From NCBI GenBank assembly GCA_946894095.1, contig OX335642.1:9063021-9127020 (forward strand): a DNA stretch of 64,000 nt, read 5' to 3'. The translations under genes were made by a program, and so were the position numbers. Below, one piece after another: positions 22,568 to 34,500 of the stretch (position 1 is its first letter; the number at the start of each line of letters is the position of its first letter). The stretch comes from Incurvaria masculella. Lineage: Eukaryota; Arthropoda; Insecta; Lepidoptera; Incurvariidae. The notes under the pieces were generated by a model. That model was not told where the DNA came from and ran no database searches. It saw nothing but the letters and a program-made list of their open reading frames with translations.

Positions 22568-25500
22568 CTGAAAAAAAAAACATTTAAATTATTCATTGGC
22601 AAAATGACAAGTCTTCCAACATGGATTCGAAATTTTAAATTCTGCCATTTCAAAAAGAAGTCTGGGCATTTAGTTACAGGATTAAATTGAAAACCCAATG
22701 CAGGAGTAGAAAAAATATTTGGGTATAAGAGAGACGAAGATCGATATATCATACACTTTTTGAGACATTTCAATAATTTGCTTTCTGGCCTGCAATCGAT
22801 TTTAAACTAACTTTCCGATCAGCTAGAAACTTGAAATTTTAAATATATTTTAGTACTGGATGAATATTGTAATCTAATACCTTTTTTAAAACATGCTAAA
22901 ATTTATAAAAAATACAATCATGAAAACAACTTAAAAAATAAACTTACTCCCGGGGTCGGTGACGAAGTTGAGAGTGGACGAGGGCTTGCTCCAGCCGAAT
23001 CTAAAATGCAAAATAAATTTAAAAATATATGTAAAGCGCGGCATATGACGTACGCCAGGCCCTCACCTGAGCAAGTAATTTCTATTAATTTGAGTTTTAG
23101 TGACATCTACATTTGAAGCATTGTGATAAGATTTTTGCAAATAATCTGTTTACAATGCTTGTCTGTAAATCTTTGTTGGTCGTGACATACGTCGGAAGCA
23201 GGATTCGAACCTGCGAGATTTAGATTACATGCCCCCTGCTCTAACCAACTGAGCTTTCCCGACAATTACGTCAGCCAACGAATTTCTCGATTATATTCTA
23301 ATCGACACAATGCTTACCCTATGTTAACTAGATGGCGCTGATGATTTCATCCATTGATCCTACGCTAAGGCATTTTAACTACAATGATTGAGATATCAAT
23401 TTATCAATGATTCAAGTATTTTCTATTTCAAGTCATTTGCACTGAGGGTTGCTGTTTCTTTTGTTCTTGTTCTGTGCTGCTCTACCAAGAATTGTTTGGC
23501 AGCAGCATTTAGATCCATGTAAGTATTTCATTACTGTGGACAGAAACCCAGTAAATATTCTTTGCGGATTCTTCTTTACTGGTTGATCGAATCAGTTTTT
23601 GACGTAACTTGGTGTAGTTTGACTACCAAAAAAGTTTAAATCAATGAAATGAAAAAAAAAGAAAAATGAAACCTAAGAAGTGACTCCGGGGTTTGCGAAG
23701 GGTGTTGTTTGGGCCACTTCCAAATCTTTCTCACATTTTGAAAGAAGCGATTCCAATTGACCGGAAACGCTTCAGCATGCATGGACTTCCATGTTTTTTT
23801 TAAAACCGCATGCATGTGACAGTTACCAAAAACGTTAAGCAGCGCGCAAATACAGCTCGCTGCCAGTGTGCGAGACGCGCCACATGACTTCGAGTAAACG
23901 TATTCTTCGAACATTATTATTTTGGACGTTTTGTGCCTCCTAGGAGTGTTATATGACCTCTCAATAACGAACTATTGGAACGATCTAGTGAACCTGTGCT
24001 AAAGACATTGGATTGCAGTGCGCGAACCACCACGCTGTGTGTTCGCCCATATTCATCAGAAACCCAAGGCCTTGATGTGCTGAGAACTGATGCCATCAAC
24101 CTGTGAGTGTTTTCCAAAGATTTATTTTGGTTTTTTGTATTTTTGAGTGTGTTGAGTGGTTCTGTTTCATCCCGCCTTTCTATCTATTTGCATTAAAATA
24201 ATTTACGCTACAACCGAATTTCTTAGAGTCCTCTGTGGCTCATACAGGTGTAAAGCCTGCTTGAAGGACCTTAGATTGTACTTTGGGGAGATGGAGGAAG
24301 TGCATTCCAGAGTTGTCCGACCATATAGATGAGGGATCTACAGGATTGGTGGGTTCTATCAGGAGGGCTTTTAACTTGAATTGCAGTTATCCATCTGTTA
24401 TCATTATATATTTTTATGAGACAACATTGAGATCATTTAGGTGATTTTATATAACGGCTGATTCTATTAACGCCCGTTTTCACCACCTACAAAAATTCCA
24501 AAGTTATCTTTCGGTTATTTAAATTTAAATTGTTATCATTATATATGTTTATGAGCCAAAAATTTAGATCATTTAAGTGATTTTATATAACGGCTGATTC
24601 TATTAACGTTCGTTTTGGTCACCTACAAAAATCCCAAAGTTATCTTTCGGTTATTTAAATTATCTAAACATGCAATGTAACCTAAAGTAAACTATCGGAT
24701 TTCAGGTAACTGGAGGTGGTGAAAACAGGGGTAAGTGTCTGCTCATACAATTAAGTTATTTTAGGACCAAAAACCGTGGTAGTGGGTAACCAAAAATTAT
24801 GCAATATAATTAACATTACCTACCATGATTATCATATTACTTATATTAACCGATAGACGGTGTTCAGCTTACTTAACTAGACTTAACTAGCTCGACAATA
24901 TTATGTGCATGCAAATGTCAGTAAGATGTAGAACAACAGTTCAAAACTATACAAACGCATTAGCATATTATTTTGTATGAATAGCAAACCTGTTCCTTGA
25001 TGTAACGAAGGCCTGGTAAACCTTTCCCGGAGACAGCCCCGTCACCACGTACGACGTGGTGTGGATGGGTCCTGAAAATTACACCAATCACGGTTTTATG
25101 CTGGAAACATAATGAGGATTTTTGTGAAAGTCGACAAAATTAAAAATGTTTACGCGTCTTTTTTGTTCTATCTAATATAAAATAATAAGAGCTAGGTATG
25201 CCTCAAGGTTCTGTTTTGGGTTCCGTTCTTTATTATATTCACGGGAGATCTACCAGAAACTCCAGGTGTTATAGTGCCAACATTCGCTGACGACACACCA
25301 CTCATGGCCAGCATGGCTATCAGAAGAAGTATCGAAATCCTTGAAACAAAGCCTCGACAGGTGGTTTAAAACATGGGGAATAAAAGCCCGGGCCTCCAAA
25401 TCTGTGCAAGTAACCTTTACCTTATGGAGAGAAAATTGCCCACCAATGCAGCTAGGTGAAAACCAGCTTCCCCTAGCGACTATCAGGTATCTGGAAATCT

Positions 25501-28500
25501 ATCTAGATCGCCGGTTATCTCGGAAACCGCATATACAGACGAAGAGACAGAAACAATCTTATGAATCGAGGAATGTACTGAATGCTGAGATGTCACTCCA
25601 AACTCAAGACAACACGCTCCTTTACAAAGCAGTTCTCAAGCAAATATGGACATATGACTTGAGACAAACGACTCCAACATAAGCATAATCCAAAGAGCAC
25701 AGAACTGCAATCAGAAGCAAATCTCCAATACACCCTGGTTCCGAAACCCAAAATTTCATGGATACCTCAACATCAACACAGTCAAGGACGAGATCAAAAC
25801 TTGCTACTGTCTACCAGAATAGACTGTAAATCCACCCCAATCCACTGGCTGCAAAGCTAACAATACCAGATACGGTTGACGGCCACAAACTGTGCAAAAT
25901 TTTCCAAGACCATAGCTTTTAGGAAGCCAACAATAAATAACAGAGGGATTTCCATTGGGAAATTGTACTCTTCATGCCAACTGAAAAGCACTGAAAAGTA
26001 TATAATATCTCATAGTTTTTTACAGAATGATTGTCTTTGTGAATACCTAAACTCAAGAATATTATTTAAGTCAATGGTTTTCCATGTTTAGATTTCTGTT
26101 TCCGGAAGTTCATTGAGGACTGTGAAAGCGAAGAAGATAATCGAAACTATTTTCAAGCGCCACACCTCCTGAACAAAGACAAACTCACGACGAGTTGTAC
26201 ACACCGCTGATGGCAACGCCGGCCGGTATCACGATCTTCCTCCAGCGGTTGTGGCGGGTGTCCTCGGTCACCACGTCCGCGCCTTCGTTGTGCGCCGCGT
26301 ACGTACGCAGCTACATATTGTGTTCTGTGTGCCACATCTCCTGAACAAAGACAAACTCACGACGAGCTGTACCCACCGCTGATGGCGACGTCGGCCGGTA
26401 TCACGATCTTCCTCCAGCGGTTGTGGCGGATGTCCTCGTTCACCACGTCCGCGCCCTCGTTGTGCGCCGCATACGGACGCAGACACAGATTGTGTTCTGT
26501 ATGCCATAACTCCTGAAAAAAGACAAACTCACGACGAGCTGTGCCCACCGCTGATGGCGACGCCGGCCGGTATCACGATCTTTCTCCAGCGGTTGTGGCG
26601 GGTGTCCTCGTTCACCACGTCCGCGCCCTCGTTGTGCGCCGCATACGGACGCAGACACAGATTGTGTTCTGTATGCCATACCTCCTGAACAAAGACAAAC
26701 TCACGACAGCTGTACCCACCGCTGATGGCGACGCCGGCCGGCATCACGATCTTCCTCCAGCGGTTGTGGCGGGTGTCCTCGGTCACCACGTCCGCGCCTT
26801 CGTTGTGCGCCGCGTACGTACGCAGCTACATATTGTGTTCTGTGTGCCACATCTCCTGAACAAAGACAAACTCACGACGAGCTGTACCCACCGCTGATGG
26901 CGACGTCGGCCGGTATCACGATCTTCCTCCAGCGGTTGTGGCGGATGTCCTCGTTCACCACGTCCGCGCCCTCGTTGTGCGCCGCATACGGACGCAGACA
27001 CAGATTGTGTTCTGTATGCCATAACTCCTGAAAAAAGACAAACTCACGACGAGCTGTGCCCACCGCTGATGGCGACGCCGGCCGGTATCACGATCTTTCT
27101 CCAGCGGTTGTGGCGGGTGTCCTCGTTCACCACGTCCGCGCCCTCGTTGTGCGCCGCATACGGACGCAGACACAGATTGTGTTCTGTATGCCATACCTCC
27201 TGAACAAAGACAAACTCACGACAGCTGTACCCACCGCTGATGGCGACGCCGGCCGGCATCACGATCTTCCTCCAGCGGTTGTGGCGGGTGTCCTCGGTCA
27301 CCACGTCCGCGCCTTCGTTGTGCGCCGCATACGGACGCAGACACAGATTGTGTTCTGTATGCCATACCTCCTGAACAAAGACAAACTCACGACGAGCTGT
27401 ACCCACCGCTGATGGCGACGCCGGCCGGTATCACGATTTTCCTCCAGCGGTTGTGGCGGGTGTCCTCGGTCACCACGTCCACGCCCTCGTTGTGCGCCGC
27501 ATACGGACGCAGACACAGATTGTGTTGTGTGTGCCATACCTCCTGAACAAAGACAAACTCACGACGAGTTGTACCCACCGCTGATGGCAACGCCGGCCGG
27601 TATCACGATCTTCCTCCAGCGGTTGTGGCGGGTGTCCTCGGTCACCACGTCCGCGCCGTCGTTGTGCGCCGCGTACGGACGCAACCACAGATTGTGTTCT
27701 GTTTTCCGTACGGATGGAACATAGATGTACAAATGTTCTTGAGAATTACACACTACTATGGAGGTTATTTTTTTCACAAAACCGAGCAACATGTGCAATG
27801 TTTAAGAATTCTTAATCTAAATGCAGATTCAGATATGAGTAATTATCCATGATAAACTTTAAAGTGTAAGTGTTGCGTCTACTTTAGTAGTGTGTATTTT
27901 ACATCAATAGAAATAAGCTCATTCAGAACAAAATGTTGTCTGTATTATACTTTAATTAGCAAAAACCTTCGTCTCATTTCGTTACGAGCAGAGGAATGAA
28001 CTTTAGGTATGGACTGCAAAGAGAGTATTTGTGCAGTAGTTCAAAAAGGCTAATTTTCGGTAACAAGGTGCCTATATATATAAATGTAATATATTATATT
28101 AATGTAATAATATCGTCAGCCTCAGTGTCCCAGTGGCGCGACACTTCGGCGATCGCTCTCCGAAGTTAAGCAACGCTGGGTCCGGTCTGGTCTTGGATGG
28201 GTGACCATTCGACCGTTGAGAGAGTAGGTCCCCTTCCTTACTTACTAGGTGGTAGGGTTTATCCCGCCCGGGTTGGTACCATCGCATTGGATGAACGATG
28301 GTCGAAGCGGCAATGAAAATTGTCCGTGTTTTCCATCCAGTTCAATGTAGCCGTGCAATATAAGGAAGGTCCTGGCATGGCATCTATTTCCCAAGTGGTG
28401 TGTTGGGCTAATACCATAACAGAACTTGTGGTATTAGCCATCCATGTCCAGTAACATATCTACTATCGCTCAACGTTGAACAGGCAGAAATTGCACCTAT

Positions 28501-31500
28501 TCTCTGTCGGCATTCCGAAAACAAGAACCAACCGATCCTCTAGATCATTTCTCTTTCGGGATGGTGAAGTATGGAAAAGGGGTCCTTCAAACATAGTGTG
28601 AAGAAGGACCAGGCCGGCCGGCATTGTTTTCGCAGCCGCCGAGAAAGATCGAAAACCCATGGGCGTCGGGCAACTCCTATGTGTGGTCCTGGCTTACGCG
28701 ATATGCTGCGATGAAGACTGTCGTAAAGGTAGCGGGGCTCTGAGATTTGAAGATTTGAAGAAAATATTTCTTTGTCTATTCGCCTAGGCACAATTTTGCA
28801 CGCTGACTGCGAATTAAATTTAAAATAAAAAAAAAAATTGCGAAGGCGTTTCCTAGGCCCTACCGGTTCCCTGCTCCCTAAACTTTTTTAGATTTTAATA
28901 AAAAAAAAACACTTGAGAAAACTTGATTTTACGTCCGTATGTTTTTATTTTTATGTAAATATCTTTATTTTCCAGTAAAAAATCTTAAATGACATAAAAA
29001 AACAACTTTTTACAATGTTTATTAGCCTTTCATTTCCAATCTAAAGGGTAAATAAAAAAAACATACAGACGTAGGACTCGACAATTTATTTTAGAACCCA
29101 AAATTTCAAAAACATTGGAAAACATTTGCACTAGTTAAACAGTTATGGCCCGTAGTTAGGGGAATTGGTATGTCAGTCAGTCAGTCAGCGTGTTTACGTC
29201 CACTGTTGGACATACGCCTCTCTAATTTTGGTCCAGTCGTCCCATCCCATGGTCTGAATTTGATTGGAACTGGTATGGTATTAGTTAAAAAGACATATGG
29301 AACGAAGTAATACTAGTTATATAAACAGAATACCCACCAATGATGACCGAGTCGGAATCGACCTCCCAGAGCAGCGTGAAGCTGGTAGCGGTCGCCTTGT
29401 TCCGTGACGGATCCACCTTGAACACAGCCGCATTCGGCACGCCTGGAACCAACGTCACCGTCGATAAACTGCTAAATTTGACATAATGTATTAATAATGT
29501 AAATGTAATAATTCCGGAAACTGACCTAATACCAGTGGCGGACTTACACATTTGCCGCCAGTAGGCTAATAAAATTTTCCCGCCCCTACAGACCTCTACA
29601 AATCTATACCCTAGCCACAGAATAATTAAGAGTCCTTAGTTCACAATCATATAAATTACAATGTATTTGACAATGAACTTGTCATTTTATGATATGTGAT
29701 GATTCGTTTTTATTACACAACCTCTCTCCCGTAAATAGTATGATTGTGAACTAAGAGATCGATGTGTCTGTTGCTAGATATATTGCAGAAGAAGTAGTTT
29801 TTCAGTCAATTTCTTTCATTAGGAAAGCTCAATCATGTACGAAAAATAAAGCAAAGTAAGGTATGCCTTAATACTATTTACACAATAATGTACATTCAAT
29901 AAACATAATAAAACAATTTTTATTGCGCTTACTTACAGCTGAAAAACAATACTTATATTCATAATCGACCATGAAGCAAGGACACATTAGTTGAAGAAAG
30001 AGTCCAGTAAAAAGAACTACTTTACGAATATACTGCAATGCTGGACCCGAACCAGCAAAACACACCATTCGCGGGTATTGCGTCTACCAATTTCGCCACC
30101 GGCTGGATACCCATAATTTTGAATTCTCCTACAGTTCCTCCTCCCGTAATGAATGCCTCCTACTAACACAGTGTAGGAGAATTACTCCTTTTATTACGAA
30201 ACTTAGTCGGTCTGTAAATAATTAGCATACATTTCTTCCAAAAAAAGAGCTTTTTCCGTAAGGGTCGATGATGACGATTCACTCATATCGGTCAAAAATT
30301 AAAAATTTTGATTGTAATTTTTGCAGGCCTACTGCCGTTTTTCCTATTTAGATACGAGTCTATCAATGAGGACGAGAAATGTGTTGACCCTAAACTTACC
30401 ACTTGCAGTCATTCCTTTCTTCATTGGGTGTTTCGTCATATTTTTTCTTTTCGGTTGTCTTTTCCCACGTATTTTGCATGCTGCTTCTACACGCCTAATT
30501 CCATCGTCTTTTTTTTTTCAAAATACTTTCAATTTTCTTCTTCAGCAGCGAAAACCTTACAAAAAGATTCGTATTGATCGGCAACAGTAAAAATCTACGG
30601 TTGAAACCTGAATTCGAATATTCACTTTGTTTAAAAAACTTTCCACTCAATAAACAATGCCGCCGTTTTCAGATTTTATAAATTTAAAAGAATTCAAGTC
30701 AAGGACTTATGGTACAATCATCTTTGATTAATTCTAAAGATTAAAGGACTTCCTGCCAAAAAATCTCTCAAAATTCTGCATGCGTCCTTTTTATGTAGCT
30801 GACCAACGCGTCAGTTTTCATCTATTTAGCGTTTTCTCTTTCCCAATTTCGATCAATATTTTTTCCAGCGTTGTGTCGAACTTACAAAAAAGCTTCTGTG
30901 CATGATTGAGCAGCCGCAGATACTACTAAATTTAAAGAGTGGGCCGAGCAAGGAACGAAAAAGCAAAAGGTGCTTGGCTTTGAATTTTAGCTTGTAAGCC
31001 ATTGTACACACAAGACATTTTCACGACGTCAACATATGACTACCTACGACAGTCTTCATTATTTAAGCACAGTATTTTGAGTTCCGAATTAATGGCAGAA
31101 AACATTTATTCAGCTCTATATCCCACTGAGGGCGAACAGTTGAGAAATATTTCACACGGTTCAACAGAGGTTTTCAAAACGTATCTAATGACAAGGGTAA
31201 GTTGGTCCACATGTGCTGTTCTGGTGTTGAATAGATTATATTTGGCCCATCTTCTCTCGTCTCCCATCTGTTTCAAATCAATAAACTCATCACAAAGGCT
31301 CTTCGATAAGTAACAGGTACTTCCTTATCCTTGATTCCCAAATCGTTCAACATGACTGACTAAAAAAATTAAAAAAACCGACTTCAAAGAAAAAGTATTC
31401 CAAAACCAATTAACATGCACTAAAAAGTAAAAAATAATTGCCATTGTTGTAGTTACAATTATTGTAATTTTTTGACTCGGCGTCAGCCGGGCACGCGCAG

Positions 31501-34500
31501 CGCTAGTTAAAAGAACCTTAGCTGAAACCGACTCAAAAATATACAATAATCGTAACTACAAAAATGGCAATTATTTTTTACTCTTTAGTGCATGTAAATT
31601 GGTTTTGGAATACTTTTTCTTTGAAGTCTCTGAAGTTTCTGAGAAAATACAGTCGAATTGTAAACCTCCTCATTTTTTGAAGTCGGTTAGAAAAGGTTCG
31701 AACTAAGGTAACAGATCCAAATTAATATAATTAATAACATTATACGGGTTACCAAACTTTTCATTTATTCCTCTGAAAGCGAGACCCCTTAAACACATTC
31801 GCTTTACTGCAACAACAATCCCTTTCAGAACTTTTCTCCAATAAATCAATCAATCTGGAAATGTAGTAAGTTGTCGAGTCGATCGTCAATCTATGCAAAT
31901 TGTCGAACAATGTATTGAAGTGGAACATTTGTTTTATGCAATCTGACATGGAAAAATACCAAACAATTACCGTTATGATATTAGCCGATTCCTACATTCC
32001 CCAAGGAATTAGGTGATGTTGAATTACTTAAATAATAATATGCTTAGCTGAGTGCGATGTTATGCATAGGCGCCCTGTGCCTCTAGTAAGGACTTGGGGA
32101 GCAAGAAAAAAAAATTGGCCCCAAATTTGCCGCCCCTAAAATCTGCCGCCCAAGGCTCCAGCCTACTCAGCCTGCTGGTAAGTCCGCCACTGCCTAATAC
32201 TTACAGTAATACAGTGTAAAAAGTTGTTAACACTTAGCTATGGTAAAGCAAATAAATTGTACCTACTTATTTAATGATAAAATATATTAAATACATAGTT
32301 ATGATAAATAGATGAATTTAGAAAGGTACGTAACTTTGAGCATTATGTTAAATTACTAAGTTACTAGTGAAGTTTGCAACTGTCAGTACGAACATCCAAA
32401 TTTCACTTGATCGCTATTTCTAAAAGCATAGATTCTACATCATTAACGACATTCGGTCACCGATTAAATCACTGGCCGAAACGACACGTCCGCCATTCCG
32501 AACCGGTTCTCCGCTCGGAACGTATAGTTGCCGAGGTCCGACACTCGCAGGTTCCGCGGCGAGCTGACCAACTAACAATAGTGAGGGGGATACTGACCGC
32601 TGAGCCGGAACGAGACGCCCGCCATTCCGAGTTGGTTCTCCGCTCGGAACGTATAGTTGCCAATGTCCGACATGCGCACGTTCCGCGCGTCGAGCTGACC
32701 AACTAACAATAGTAAGGGGACACTGACCGCTGAGCCGGAACGAGACATCCGCCATTCCGAGTCGGTTCTCCGCTCGAAACGTGTAGTTGCCGAGGTCCGA
32801 GACGCGCACGTTCCGCACGATGAGCTGGTGCACGTGATCGCGCACTACCATCACCACCCTGCCGGGGAGAGGGCACCGGGTGAGGTAGGTACCTCGCCAC
32901 ATATGTACACAACATGTCTTCCAAAGTTTTATTTCGGTCTATTATCGAACCTACGATTTTTTAGTTAGTTACATGCCTACTGTTCTAGATTTCTGGACTA
33001 CCTCGAAAATGTACATACTAAGTAGCGATCAAAGGTTAAAAAGGTGCCCATAGCATAGACCGTCAGTCAGTCAGCGTGTTTGCGTCCACTGCTGGACATA
33101 CGCCTCTCCAATTTTCCTCCAGTCCTCCCGGCCTTCAGCGGTACGGACCCACTGCTTTCCGCCGAGCACTTGATGTCGTCGTCCCACCTGGCGGGTGGTC
33201 TTATAGACCGTATTTTACACTAAATTTCGAGTTCGAGTCGAACGGTCGAGCGGCTATTTTGCCTAGCATTGCCGTATCAGTCATATGTGCAAAGTTAGTA
33301 GCACAAACACGAACTTCAAGTACATTTTATTTTTTATGTTAAGTGCGGCATATGGCGTACGCTTTTAAGGAAGCTGCGAAAACCATGCCAACCGGCCAGG
33401 TACTTCTTCATACCATGTTTGAAGGACCCCTGGTTGTACTTTGGAAATACCTCCATACAACGGGGAGGACGGCTGCCAAACTTTACCACCAGATGGCGCC
33501 ACATGCCACGGTTTCATTTCAAGGTTGTAGGTTGTTGACCAATATGTTAGTTAATATGAATAGCTACCTTGAAATGGATGTAAAACACGGACAATGTGAT
33601 TGCCTGTGATTCGCGAGTAAACATAAACTCTACGTGATAGCTTGGCATAGTTTTATGTGGCGCCATCTGGTGGTAAAGCTTTGCGCCGTGCACCCCATTG
33701 AAAACGCCAGTCAATCTGTTTGGCGTAAACGTCAATTTAGGTGATACAGTCGGACTAGGGGTCGTAGCACCAAATTCGGCGAGTTAACCCATTTTTACGC
33801 TAGTTAAAAGGTAATGGAACAATGGTAAAATAGGTAAATAGTAATCTTCATTCAGATTTACCTGTCATCCGAGTGGATCTGGACGCCATCCTTGAACCAC
33901 CTGGTAGTGGCCGGAGGGGTGGCGAATTCCAGTTCCGCCTCCAGCTCTGCTCGGAGTCCCGGAGTCGTGTGCACCCAACTCCGGCGCGCTGTCACCACTG
34001 GAGCGTCTGCATAAACACATGTTTCTGATATTGACCGGAGGGATGGCGAACTCCAGTTCCGCCTCCAGCTCTGCTCAGAGTCCCGGAGTCGTGTGCATCC
34101 AACTCCGGCGCGCTGTCACCACTGGAGCGTCTGCATAAACACATGCTTCTGATATTGACCGGAGAGATGGCGAACTCCAGTTCCGCCTCCAGCTCTGCTC
34201 GGAGGCCCGGAGTCGTGTGCACCCAACTTCGGCGCGCTGTCACCACTGGAGCGTCTGCATAAACACATGCGTCTGATATTGACCGGAGGGATGGCGAACT
34301 CCAGTTCCGCCTCCAGCTCTGCTCGGAGGCCCGGAGTCGTGTGCACCTAACTTCGGCGCGCTGTCACCACTGGAGCGTCTGCATAAACACATGCGTCTGA
34401 GATTGACCGGAGGGATGGCGAACTCCAGTTCCGCCTCCAGCTCTGCTCGGAGGACCGGAGTCGTGTGCACCCAACTCCGGCGCGCTGTCACCACTGGAGC

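Larger units (their letters stand above)
29533..32192. mobile_element. 2.66-kb hAT-like element with 8-bp target duplication
   Basis: It has perfect 15-bp terminal inverted repeats (CAGTGGCGGACTTAC), flanked by CCTAATAC at 29525-29532 and 32193-32200. CAGTGG-type ends and an 8-bp duplication indicate hAT. No transposase frame survives. The interior is AT-rich and holds a tRNA-Leu-like SINE (29940-30165) and a foldback (31355-31700). It sits in wrapper intron 7. Confidence 0.88.

Noticed and set aside
26205..27698. Regularly spaced repeats that could suggest a CRISPR array
   Set aside because: The conserved part is 120 bp and coding, the spacers are also repeats, and the context is a eukaryotic gene.
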